43,835 nucleotides of DNA from Anaeroplasmataceae bacterium. Lineage in GTDB: Bacteria; Bacillota_I; Bacilli_A; Acholeplasmatales; Anaeroplasmataceae. The position numbers and the translations under genes were made by a program. The notes below the pieces were generated by a model. It ran no database searches. It worked only from the letters and a program-made list of their open reading frames with translations, and was not told the DNA's origin. This document shows positions 26,743 to 34,893 of this stretch, in pieces. The number at the start of each line of letters is the position of its first letter. Within the stretch, counting starts at the first letter, position 1. The stretch is from assembly GCA_029057785.1 (NCBI GenBank), contig JAIDZC010000042.1, positions 1 to 43,835 of the forward strand. Direction: 5' to 3'.

Positions 26743-27362
26743 TAGAATTTTACCTTTTTATAATTTCTATTGTATCTAATAAATCCTAAAATACAACCAG
26801 CCAATGAACATAGCATTGATAAAATAACTGAGACAATAGACATAATTGTTGATGATGTAAATACATATCCACCAGTTAGGTTATGGCCTCCTTGTTCAAG
26901 AGGAATTGTACATAAATAACTTGAATAGAATATTTTTTGAATCCATAAAACTCCACAAACAATAATGACTGTAGAACAAATTGTAGAAATAATTACGGAT
27001 CCTAAATTTCTCTTTGAAGAAAGAGTCACACCATTAAAGATATTAATACATCCCATTAAAACAAGTATAAACATTAGCAAGCCTGAGAAATCTGCTTCAT
27101 TTTTTACATTGTTTACCAAGAAAATTACATTACTGTGAAAACCTAAAAAGAATCCAATAAATAAACCAGGTAAAGCAACTAAAATACCAGCTAATTTACA
27201 AGGGTTATATCTAAATGAATCAATGAAATTGTACCAAATTCCATATAAATAAGACAAGAATGGGTTCTTTTTAGCAACATTTTCATCTGCTACTGGTTGA
27301 GAAACAGCTTCACTTTTAGGTTCTGCAGTAGTAACTACTACTTCATCTTTTTTATCTTCCAT
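26742..27362 (-). CDS. Unknown membrane protein of the importer operon, 206 aa
   Basis: I do not recognise this protein. About 45 charged, Glu/Lys/Val-rich residues (MEDKKDEVVVTTAEPKSEAV) form a cytoplasmic N-terminus, followed by four membrane helices (about 55-78, 88-110, 118-142, 168-195) and a basic tail. It follows the ABC ATPase by eight bases and overlaps the next gene by one. Its general plan, a charged soluble end plus four helices with an extracellular loop between helices 3 and 4, is shared with the other unknown proteins of this operon. Confidence 0.75.
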   Translation of the reverse strand: MEDKKDEVVVTTAEPKSEAVSQPVADENVAKKNPFLSYLYGIWYNFIDSFRYNPCKLAGILVALPGLFIGFFLGFHSNVIFLVNNVKNEADFSGLLMFILVLMGCINIFNGVTLSSKRNLGSVIISTICSTVIIVCGVLWIQKIFYSSYLCTIPLEQGGHNLTGGYVFTSSTIMSIVSVILSMLCSLAGCILGFIRYNRNYKKVKF

Positions 27363-27370
27363 ATTAACAC

Positions 27371-28498
27371 CTACCTAATTCTGATTTCTGTTTCTTTATC
27401 ATAGAATAACATTTTTTCTGCTTGGAAACAAGCATCAATAACATTTTCCTTGATTTCTTCACGTCCGTTAATCTTAGCGATAATTTTTTCGCCACCGAAC
27501 TCACCGTATACTAATTTATATGAACCTAAGAATTCATAATAATCTACTTCTAGTTTAAATGACTGCTTTGCATTTGCTTTCAAAGTTGCATCATCAGTAA
27601 ATACATAATCAGGACGAGAAGCCATAACAACTTCTTTTCCAGCATAATCCTTTAACATCTTAGACTGATCAGCAGTTAAACCAATTTCAGCACCAGAAAC
27701 ATGAATAAATTTTGTTACTTTTTCATCAATCTTTCCGTTATAAAAATTACAAGGTGGAGTGCCTATGAATCCTGCAACAAATATATTTTCAGGATATTCA
27801 AACATTTCCTTAGGTGTTGCAATTTGTTGAACATAACCATCCTTCATAACTACAATACGAGAAGCTAATGTTAAAGCTTCAATTTGGTCATGTGTTACAT
27901 ATACGAAAGTAGACTGTAATCTATCATGTAATTCTGTTAGTTCTTTACGCATTTGGCCTCTTAGCTTAGCATCTAAGTTAGAAAGAGGTTCATCTAGTAA
28001 GAATACTACTGGATCACGAACGATAGCACGTCCTACTGCTACTCTCTGTCTTTGCCCACCAGAAAGCTGCTTTGGCTTTCTATTTAGATAAGGAATTAAG
28101 CCTAGTACAGTTGCAGCATACATAACTTGTTTATGAATGATTACTGGATCTGTTTTTCTAATCGTTAATGAGAAGGCAAGGTTTTGGTAAACTGTCATAT
28201 GTGCATAAAGCGCATAGTTTTGGAATACCATTGCTATATCTCTATCCTTAGGCGCAACATCATTAACACGTTTACCATTAATGATTAAATCACCACTAGA
28301 AATCTCTTCCAATCCTGCAATCATACGTAAAGTTGTAGACTTGCCACATCCAGATGGACCAGCAAGAACTATAAACTCACCTTTTTCAATATTAATATTA
28401 AAATCATAAACTGCATGAAACCCATTAGGGTAAACTTTGTTAACGTCTCGGAGTACAACGTCATAAATTGGTTCTTTAGATAATTCTTGATTTTCCAT
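27371..28498 (-). CDS. ABC transporter ATPase, MsmX/UgpC type
   Basis: The protein is 375 residues and carries both halves of a carbohydrate-importer ATPase. Walker A is GPSGCGKST (about 47-55), the Q-loop is in VFQNYALYAHMTV, the signature is LSGGQRQRVAVGRA, Walker B is VVFLLDEPLSNLDAKLR, and the switch His is in VYVTHDQIEAL. The C-terminal OB/TOBE regulatory domain (residues 240-375) is typical of MsmX, MalK and UgpC proteins. In Bacillus, LplB-type importers usually lack a dedicated ATPase and share MsmX; here the gene is inside the operon. The ribosome site GGGGG lies in the preceding gene's end. Confidence 0.95.
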   Translation of the reverse strand: MENQELSKEPIYDVVLRDVNKVYPNGFHAVYDFNINIEKGEFIVLAGPSGCGKSTTLRMIAGLEEISSGDLIINGKRVNDVAPKDRDIAMVFQNYALYAHMTVYQNLAFSLTIRKTDPVIIHKQVMYAATVLGLIPYLNRKPKQLSGGQRQRVAVGRAIVRDPVVFLLDEPLSNLDAKLRGQMRKELTELHDRLQSTFVYVTHDQIEALTLASRIVVMKDGYVQQIATPKEMFEYPENIFVAGFIGTPPCNFYNGKIDEKVTKFIHVSGAEIGLTADQSKMLKDYAGKEVVMASRPDYVFTDDATLKANAKQSFKLEVDYYEFLGSYKLVYGEFGGEKIIAKINGREEIKENVIDACFQAEKMLFYDKETEIRIR

Positions 28499-28500
28499 TG

Positions 28501-29106
28501 TTATACCCCCTTAGTAACATCCTGAGTTGACATATATGCAGCATACTTCTTAGCTCTTATAAGACCAATAATACCTGCAGCAACGAAAAGTACAGTTGTA
28601 ATAACTAATAAAACAATTGCTATAACAGCTCTTATATCAGCATTTTGAGTTAAATAAGCTTGTGTCTTATAATCCCCCATAATCGTTGGTCCTAAATGCT
28701 TGTTAAGATCAGGATTATTTGGATCTGCTTTATATTTGCCATACCAAATCATTAATTGTAATGGTCCCCAGAAAATTCTGGCAAAGCAGACAACTCCAAT
28801 TCCACATAATACATAACTATATTCTTTAGAATATGATTTCACTTTCTCTACAGAAAGGAAACCAAATAATAATATAATAATATTACCTAGAATTTTTATA
28901 ATTACAGACGCATTCCAAACAAGCGAATTCAAACTGATAAATGAAGCCAATACGCTACATAAAATTGCACCCATTCCAAGTTTATATGATAAAGAATTTG
29001 TACGATATCTAAGCATCTGACCTTCAATATTATTTGCATCATAATAAATCTTTTCAGTTGTAGATCTTACTACTTCATTATTTTCTACATTATTAGACAT
29101 TTGCAT
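28501..29106 (-). CDS. Unknown membrane protein of the importer operon, 201 aa
   Basis: I do not recognise this protein. The N-terminal 45 residues are polar; four membrane helices follow (about 45-65, 70-88, 95-118, 158-182), with an external loop of about 35 residues rich in Asn/Asp/Pro (YKADPNNPDLNKHLG). The ATG at 29106 is chosen because AAAGGA lies six bases upstream; a TTG codon three bases earlier and an ATG at 29100 are alternatives. It overlaps the preceding gene by 14 bases and precedes the ATPase by two. Its placement next to the ATPase suggests a transporter accessory protein. Confidence 0.75.
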   Translation of the reverse strand: MQMSNNVENNEVVRSTTEKIYYDANNIEGQMLRYRTNSLSYKLGMGAILCSVLASFISLNSLVWNASVIIKILGNIIILLFGFLSVEKVKSYSKEYSYVLCGIGVVCFARIFWGPLQLMIWYGKYKADPNNPDLNKHLGPTIMGDYKTQAYLTQNADIRAVIAIVLLVITTVLFVAAGIIGLIRAKKYAAYMSTQDVTKGV

Positions 29107-29842
29107 CAACCATCCTTTCAGATAATTCTACTTTTGTATCATCTTCAGCGATGTCTGCATTTACTTCTTCTTCAACTACATTAGATAACTCCTTACGAGT
29201 ATCTAAATATCTATATACTGCATATGCTATCATTGCACCAGAAGCAACAATGAATAAAGCAATTATTACAATAAAGATGATTAATGGTGTTGCATTAACT
29301 GAAAATGCGGAAGTATCTCCTGCCTTGAATTGGTCAACGGCACGATTATAATAATCGCCATTTGCTAAAGAACCCCAATTCAATAACTCATAATTTGCAT
29401 TAACTTCCCCTACACAAAGAATAATAAATACTATTGTGATAATGCTCATTATGATGCAAACACTTGGACAAGCAACACCTGATACCAAATTAGAGATATA
29501 GTATTTTTTTCTAGTTGCATTCGTACATATAAACATAATTGCTGACATTACCAATGAAACTGCTCCAAGATATAACATCATATTATTTGCATTTTGTAAA
29601 ACTGCGTTAACATCAAACATTAGACCATATAATTCACCATAACTGATACCTGTCTTAGAACAAAAAGTATTTAATCCTATTAATACCGTTGGTTTACCAG
29701 AAATTAAGAAATCTTCTGTATAATCTACCGCAATTCTACTATAAGTTGTCATAAACACACAACTCAATATAATAAATAAGAAACTAAACACTGCAAAAAG
29801 TATATAAAATAATTTTGCATTTTTCTTTAAAAATCGGGTCAT
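29093..29842 (-). CDS. Unknown membrane protein of the importer operon, 249 aa
   Basis: I do not recognise this protein. It has a basic N-terminus, four membrane helices (about 10-32, 85-108, 122-145, 185-210), two extracytoplasmic loops of 50 and 40 residues, and a strongly acidic tail (VVEEEVNADIAEDDTKVELS). The ribosome site AAGGAGG is strong. It comes straight after the solute-binding lipoprotein and an intercistronic hairpin. The large outer loops could touch the binding protein, but this is inference. Confidence 0.75.
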   Translation of the reverse strand: MTRFLKKNAKLFYILFAVFSFLFIILSCVFMTTYSRIAVDYTEDFLISGKPTVLIGLNTFCSKTGISYGELYGLMFDVNAVLQNANNMMLYLGAVSLVMSAIMFICTNATRKKYYISNLVSGVACPSVCIIMSIITIVFIILCVGEVNANYELLNWGSLANGDYYNRAVDQFKAGDTSAFSVNATPLIIFIVIIALFIVASGAMIAYAVYRYLDTRKELSNVVEEEVNADIAEDDTKVELSERMVDANV

Positions 29843-29870
29843 AATAAACCTCCTTACATGATAAATAATG

Positions 29871-29904
29871 GGTAGGAAAGAAGGAGTTTCCTTCTTTCCA
29901 TACC
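29871..29904 (-). promoter_or_regulatory. Intercistronic stem-loop after the solute-binding protein gene
   Basis: GGAAAGAAGG (29875-29884) pairs perfectly with CCTTCTTTCC (29890-29899) around a 5-base loop. GGTA/TACC extends the stem with one bulge. There is no T-run, and the operon continues past it. Such structures commonly protect binding-protein mRNA and lower downstream expression. Confidence 0.7.
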
Positions 29905-29921
29905 AATTAGAAATAATTTAA

Positions 29922-32054
29922 TTATTGACTAGCTGCACCTTTTTTAAGTCTTAAATAGTCATTGTAGAATGTTAAGTATACTTCGTCTGCTTTAGCCCAA
30001 GTAGCTCTTAATGATTCTTTAGTTGTAGTAGTCCATCCATCATTAATTACAGCTCTCCAAGCAGTATTACCCATACCTTGCTTCCAGAAGTCAACTAATT
30101 CAGTAATTTCTGTTGTAGTTGCATTTTGAGAATAATATGCAGGAACAGTAGCACCGAATCCAGCTGGACGAGCAGTTGTAGCACAAACTACAGCACCAGA
30201 AGCAACTGCACTTAATAAGTTATTTAAACCTACCTGTCCAACAGGGTGAGTAACTTGATAATCTAAACCATCAGAACGAACATGTCCCATACCTTGAGTT
30301 GTACCAACAACATCTCTCATCCAGTCATTCCAACCTAAACCAGATTTATTGATAGCAGTAAATACACTAGTTTTAATCTTATCATATTGAACACCAGCTA
30401 ATGTGATTTTACCATCAACATAAGCAGCTGGACCATAATCTTGTAAAGCTGCACCAGCATCACCATAGAAATAGTCGATTAATTGACAAGCTGCGATAAT
30501 TTGTTCTTCATCAGCACTCTTGAATACAACAGATCCAGCACTCTTGAATGCACGAGTATCTTCAGTATATCTTGTATATAGATATTCATTAGAGTTAATA
30601 TAGTTATCTTCCCATTCAGTTACAGGAGGTAACACTGGCATTAAACCATTATATTTTGAAGTTGATGTACCGATACCTGTAGTTGCATCTAACTTATTAT
30701 TAACAACCTGAGTAGCATTGTAATCATAAATCATTAATGCAGCACCACTAGCACCTGTTAAATATTGATAATAGAATGTACCATTCTTAGCACCTTCAGC
30801 ATCCCAACCATCAATAATTAATCCTTCTTGTTTTAATTGATGTAACTTGTCTAATGCATCCAATGCCTTTTCAGTAGTACGTAGGTCAACTAAGTTACCA
30901 TTGTTATCATAATATAGCATATCTTTTTCAGATGTTAAACCACGAACACCCCAAATTTGAGCTAATTGAAGAATTGTAATAACACGGTTATTAGCTTGTC
31001 CACGTGGAACGATACCATGAACTTTTCCTGGTTCGCCATATAAATAAACTGAGTTATTTACAGCACAACGCATTAAAGCAATCATATCATCAGTTGAATA
31101 ACATGCCTTTTCAGAATTAAATACTTCTGAACGTTTAGTATATTCACCAGAAGTCATATAAGCCTTGTCGATATATTCTCTTAAAGCTTCTGTATAAGTC
31201 TTACCATTCTTAGTTGCTAACTTATTTTGAGCTTCAACTGGGTTTGTAGCTGCTTTTACAACTAAATCTTTTGCTTTTCCACCATCAGAAATTAATACTT
31301 TATAATCTTTTGAAGTATTGATAAATGGTTGATAAGCAGTTTCTGCAGCTGCAGTTTCATCAAATGAAGGATTTTCTTCATCTAATAATTTTTCTACTAA
31401 TTCAGTATTGAAAATGAACATCTTTTCAACTGAATCCAATCCATCAAAATATGGAGCCAAATATAAATTTCCATTAGCATCAACTAGCTCTGAATATACA
31501 GATGGGTGCTCTTGGAAGAATGTATATAAGTTTGGCATATATTGGAAATAATCCGCTAAGTTAACTAAATGGTTATCTGTAGCATACTTAACAGCATTTG
31601 CTGAGTTGGTCATCATAATATCAATATTCTCGATATTTCTGTCTGAACCAATTGCTGTATAAATCTTATCTTCACTATCTTGAGTATAAGCATCAGCAGT
31701 AAAATCTCTTACAGCATCATGAATAGTAACACCTAATCTAGATTCAACTTCACTCCACATTGGCATTAAATCGCCTCTAGCATAAGTCTTACCATCAATA
31801 GGGTTTTGGTATGTAGCTCCTAACTTAGACTCATTACCAGTGTATGTAACACCAGATTTTGCCTTATAGTTAAGGTACATATTCATTGTTTTACCAGATA
31901 AACGACTAGTTGTGTCAAATGTGATATCTGGCAATTTGACTTCTGTTCCACCAGTTGGAGGAACTACAGGTGGTCTTGTATTTTTTCCACCACAGCTTGC
32001 TAATGTTACAACAGATAAAGCAGCAACACCAGCTAATAATAATTTCTTTTTCAT
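29922..32054 (-). CDS. Solute-binding lipoprotein of the oligosaccharide importer
   Basis: The protein is 710 residues from the ATG at 32054, which has GAAGGAAGG upstream; a longer frame to 32117 overlaps the permease gene. The signal peptide MKKKLLLAGVAALSVVTLAS ends in a lipobox LASC, so the mature protein is lipid-anchored outside the membrane. The fold and length match the large LplA/YtcQ-type binding proteins that pair with LplB/YtcP permeases and take up complex oligosaccharides. The pectin-gene context suggests oligogalacturonides or rhamnogalacturonan fragments. It lies 25 bases after the second permease gene. Confidence 0.9.
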   Translation of the reverse strand: MKKKLLLAGVAALSVVTLASCGGKNTRPPVVPPTGGTEVKLPDITFDTTSRLSGKTMNMYLNYKAKSGVTYTGNESKLGATYQNPIDGKTYARGDLMPMWSEVESRLGVTIHDAVRDFTADAYTQDSEDKIYTAIGSDRNIENIDIMMTNSANAVKYATDNHLVNLADYFQYMPNLYTFFQEHPSVYSELVDANGNLYLAPYFDGLDSVEKMFIFNTELVEKLLDEENPSFDETAAAETAYQPFINTSKDYKVLISDGGKAKDLVVKAATNPVEAQNKLATKNGKTYTEALREYIDKAYMTSGEYTKRSEVFNSEKACYSTDDMIALMRCAVNNSVYLYGEPGKVHGIVPRGQANNRVITILQLAQIWGVRGLTSEKDMLYYDNNGNLVDLRTTEKALDALDKLHQLKQEGLIIDGWDAEGAKNGTFYYQYLTGASGAALMIYDYNATQVVNNKLDATTGIGTSTSKYNGLMPVLPPVTEWEDNYINSNEYLYTRYTEDTRAFKSAGSVVFKSADEEQIIAACQLIDYFYGDAGAALQDYGPAAYVDGKITLAGVQYDKIKTSVFTAINKSGLGWNDWMRDVVGTTQGMGHVRSDGLDYQVTHPVGQVGLNNLLSAVASGAVVCATTARPAGFGATVPAYYSQNATTTEITELVDFWKQGMGNTAWRAVINDGWTTTTKESLRATWAKADEVYLTFYNDYLRLKKGAASQ

Positions 32055-32079
32055 TTTTTTCCTTCCTTCTTTCTTTTTT

Positions 32080-32949
32080 CTATTCTTTAACTCCACCAAC
32101 GTTAACACCCGCTGCAAAATACTTTTGTATTTTCGGATAAATAACGATGATAGGAATGATAGAACATACTAATAATGCATATTGCATTGAATATGGGGAG
32201 TAATTTACTTCTGCTCCTGATTGATCACCTTGCATAACGTCTTTCAATACGGTACGAATATAAACCTGTAATGGTTGATCATCAGGGCCTAATAACATTT
32301 GTGCCCATAAGTAGCCATTCCAACGAGAAATAGCATAGAACATTGTTACTGTTGCAATAGATGCCTTTGACATTGGGATATAAATCTTTGTCAACAATTG
32401 GAACTCTGTTGCACCATCAATTGTAGCTGCTTCTTCGATTTCAGTTGGAACAGATGAGAAATAATTTCTCAATAAGATAATATTAAATGCATTAAAACCT
32501 AAAGCAATAATATACATATATCTGTTATCTACGCCTAATTGAACAAAGTTGTTATATGTAGGAATCATACCTGCACTAAACCACATTGTAAATACTAGCA
32601 TAAAGTTAAATCCTCTACCAAACATTAATCTTGATTTTGATAAAGCATAAGCACCTGTAATTGCTACTAGCATTGAAACAAGTGTACCATACATTGTATA
32701 GAACAAGGTGTTACAATAAGATAACCAGAATCTTGATTGGCTGAAGATTTCAGCATATGCATCAATTTGCAATCCACCACCTTGAGGGTTTGGCCATAAA
32801 TAAACTTTACCTGTATCTACAGCAGCTTTACTAGAAACTGATGCTGATAATATAAAGATAAATGGATATAAACATACTAATGCAAATAATGTTAGAATTA
32901 CATAGGCAAAAATTTTAAATATAATTTCAGAACGGTCTAATCTTTTCAT
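32080..32949 (-). CDS. ABC permease, YtcP/LplC-like (CUT1)
   Basis: The protein is 289 residues with six membrane helices (IIFKIFAYVILTLFALVCLYPFIFILS is the first). The EAA loop that docks the ATPase is visible as EIEEAATIDGATEFQLLTKI, with downstream IYIPMSKASIATVTMFY. It pairs with the LplB-like permease 20 bases upstream to form the membrane channel. The C-terminus ends in AAGVNVGGVKE, the usual ending of YtcP/LplC proteins. Confidence 0.94.
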   Translation of the reverse strand: MKRLDRSEIIFKIFAYVILTLFALVCLYPFIFILSASVSSKAAVDTGKVYLWPNPQGGGLQIDAYAEIFSQSRFWLSYCNTLFYTMYGTLVSMLVAITGAYALSKSRLMFGRGFNFMLVFTMWFSAGMIPTYNNFVQLGVDNRYMYIIALGFNAFNIILLRNYFSSVPTEIEEAATIDGATEFQLLTKIYIPMSKASIATVTMFYAISRWNGYLWAQMLLGPDDQPLQVYIRTVLKDVMQGDQSGAEVNYSPYSMQYALLVCSIIPIIVIYPKIQKYFAAGVNVGGVKE

Positions 32950-32969
32950 AATTCATTTCCTCTCTTCTA

Positions 32970-33989
32970 CTAGAATAATGAAGTAGATGATACCCTTCTA
33001 CTAATAGCATTTGCACCTAATACAAGACACATTGCAATTAATGAGTTAAAAATATCAGCAACAACACCTAGATTTTGAGCTGCACCATTAGCGATTGTAA
33101 TCTGATTGTTTTCACTTCGACCAGAACAACGATATACGAACGTTGATATAACTTCTGATGTTTCATATGATGACAATTGATCACCAACTAATAGAATTAT
33201 TTTCTCATAACCTACATTTAAAATCTGTCCAATACGCATAATTAACATTATTGTTAAAGTTGGCGCCATACCAGGCAGAGTTACATAACGAATTTGCTGC
33301 ATTTTTGATGCACCATCGATTCTTGCAGCCTCATAATTTGTAGGCGAAATCGCCATTACGGCAGCAAAGTATACGATAGAACCATATCCTGCACCTTCCC
33401 ATACACCCGAAATTTGATAAATCGGTCTAAAGAAACGTGGTGCAGCGAGTACATCTGCCTTAATACTATTCATTCCCATAGCTGATAGCATTTGGTTAAT
33501 AATACCAGCAGAGTTACTTGCAGTTTCTCTTTGACACCACAATGTAATTAACGTTGTAACTACAACGGCAGATACAAAGTGAGGCAAATAACAGCAAACT
33601 TGAAGCACACTACGATACTTATCATTCTTAATTTCACTAAATAATAATGCAAGGAAAATTGGAATAGGGAAGCCGAATAATAAACCATACATACTATTTA
33701 CAAAGGTATTACGGAATGCACGCCAGAAATCAGCAGCAAACGAACCAGTGAATAGCATTTGTGCATAAAATAAACCGCTCCATTGATCATCTCTGAACTG
33801 ACCAGCCTCTTTCCATTTAAAGCCCTGTAAGATACCAGCGATAGGTAAATACTTATAAAGCAAAAGGAAAGCTAGCATTGGAATCAACAATACATAAAGC
33901 CTCCAGTCTTTAGCTAATGTACGAAGAGTTCTTTTCCAGTGTTCGCGTTCTACTTGATCAACTACTTTTTGATCAACTACTTTCTCCAT
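32970..33989 (-). CDS. ABC permease, LplB-like (CUT1)
   Basis: The protein is 339 residues with six membrane helices, beginning WRLYVLLIPMLAFLLLYKYLPIAGI. The EAA motif is NYEAARIDGASKMQQIRYVTLPG. It matches LplB/YtcO permeases for oligosaccharides. The ATG has AAAGGAG nine bases upstream. It overlaps the preceding gene by 17 bases. The first codons contain an in-frame tandem duplication of KVVDQ. Confidence 0.94.
   Translation of the reverse strand: MEKVVDQKVVDQVEREHWKRTLRTLAKDWRLYVLLIPMLAFLLLYKYLPIAGILQGFKWKEAGQFRDDQWSGLFYAQMLFTGSFAADFWRAFRNTFVNSMYGLLFGFPIPIFLALLFSEIKNDKYRSVLQVCCYLPHFVSAVVVTTLITLWCQRETASNSAGIINQMLSAMGMNSIKADVLAAPRFFRPIYQISGVWEGAGYGSIVYFAAVMAISPTNYEAARIDGASKMQQIRYVTLPGMAPTLTIMLIMRIGQILNVGYEKIILLVGDQLSSYETSEVISTFVYRCSGRSENNQITIANGAAQNLGVVADIFNSLIAMCLVLGANAISRRVSSTSLF
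33954..33983. repeat. Perfect tandem 15-bp duplication at the lplB-like gene start
   Basis: TTGATCAACTACTTT occurs twice without a gap (33954-33968 and 33969-33983). It adds five codons (KVVDQ) to the permease N-terminus in frame and also spans the stop of the overlapping upstream gene. Confidence 0.9.
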
Positions 33990-34641
33990 CTTTTAAATCT
34001 CCTTTCTCTTTTTCTACATTCTCTTCTTCTATGTTCAATCTAAAGTCAGAATCATCAATCCTCTCCTGACTTTTTTCTTTCATATCCACTTCAACATCTA
34101 TTAAAACATTTTGTCGTTTAAAACAATATACACCAACTAATAATAAAACAAACGAAAATGCATTCCATGCCAAAAATCCCAAAATCAAAAAGTCTTTAGA
34201 TGCAGTGAATGCCATATATAACAAAGATAAGGTCACTTGTGAAACAACAATATCCATCAAGCATAGTCCCAAAGATAAGCCTATACTTTTGAATGTCTTA
34301 TTATAATCAATATATTTAAACCAAATCAAATTCACAGAAAGCGATAATAACGATCCTAATGTTGATAAGTATAATTCCCAGCCATATAAAGCTCTAAAAT
34401 CTAAATGCGGATTAAAGAAACGACCACTTATTATAGTGGCAAGTGCTAAGAATGGTGCACAAATCAATCCCTTCCATCTCCACCTTGTAATAGCTACTAC
34501 CATTACTAATAAAGAAACGGCCGAGGTAATCACAGTCGCTCTTAGCATAAAATTGAATACAAAAATCCCTAATGCTTCTATAACGACCCCTATTCCTATT
34601 AACAATGATAAATCTATTAACATATATTTTTTTAACTTCAC
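33973..34641 (-). CDS. Unknown membrane protein, first gene of the importer operon, 222 aa
   Basis: I do not recognise this protein. It starts with GTG at 34641, with AGGGA six bases upstream; an ATG six codons later is an alternative. Five to six membrane helices fill residues 8-172, and the last 50 residues are strongly charged (KEKSQERIDDSDFRLNIEEE). It stands where some Bacillus clusters have the DUF624 protein YesL, also a membrane protein next to LplB-type permeases, but I do not see a clear YesL match. It is the promoter-proximal gene, so it is likely made in stoichiometric amounts with the permeases. Confidence 0.75.
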   Translation of the reverse strand: MKLKKYMLIDLSLLIGIGVVIEALGIFVFNFMLRATVITSAVSLLVMVVAITRWRWKGLICAPFLALATIISGRFFNPHLDFRALYGWELYLSTLGSLLSLSVNLIWFKYIDYNKTFKSIGLSLGLCLMDIVVSQVTLSLLYMAFTASKDFLILGFLAWNAFSFVLLLVGVYCFKRQNVLIDVEVDMKEKSQERIDDSDFRLNIEEENVEKEKGDLKDGESS

Positions 34642-34704
34642 TAGAATCCCTACTTATACTTATAATGGAAATTATTGCGATATTTTTAGTAAAATCAAGC
34701 TTAA

Positions 34705-34717
34705 AATAACGCTTTCA
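34705..34717. promoter_or_regulatory. LacI/CcpA-type operator downstream of the importer promoter
   Basis: On the minus strand TGAAAGCGTTATT begins 13 bases after the -10. It resembles the CcpA cre core and a nearly identical word at 39800-39812. Confidence 0.55.
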
Positions 34718-34730
34718 GTAATTCATATGT

Positions 34731-34759
34731 ATTATATCACTTTTATTTTATGGTGTAAA
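34731..34759 (-). promoter_or_regulatory. Sigma-A promoter of the importer operon
   Basis: On the minus strand TTTACA (34754-34759), a 17-base spacer and a perfect TATAAT (34731-34736) lie about 90 bases before the first gene. Confidence 0.8.
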
Positions 34760-34760
34760 T

Positions 34761-34773
34761 AGAAAACGCTTAA
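34761..34773. promoter_or_regulatory. Second LacI/CcpA-like half or operator, upstream of the -35
   Basis: AGAAAACGCTTAA on the plus strand directly abuts the -35. With the site at 34705-34717 it brackets the promoter, with centres 56 bases apart. Confidence 0.45.
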
Positions 34774-34849
34774 TTTTTTTTAAGATGCTTTTGTATTTAT
34801 ATTTTATTTGAGTGTTTACAAAAAAATCATTGACTTTTAAAGGGAGTAA

Positions 34850-34886
34850 GAGTTGGTATATATTTTTATGTTATATATACCAACTC
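34850..34886 (-). terminator. Long hairpin after the PL9 lyase gene
   Basis: GAGTTGGTATATA (34850-34862) pairs perfectly with TATATACCAACTC (34874-34886) around an 11-base loop, eight bases past the lyase stop. There is no clear T-run on either strand, so it may act as an mRNA 3'-end stabiliser or weak terminator. Confidence 0.6.
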
Positions 34887-34893
34887 ATGCGTG

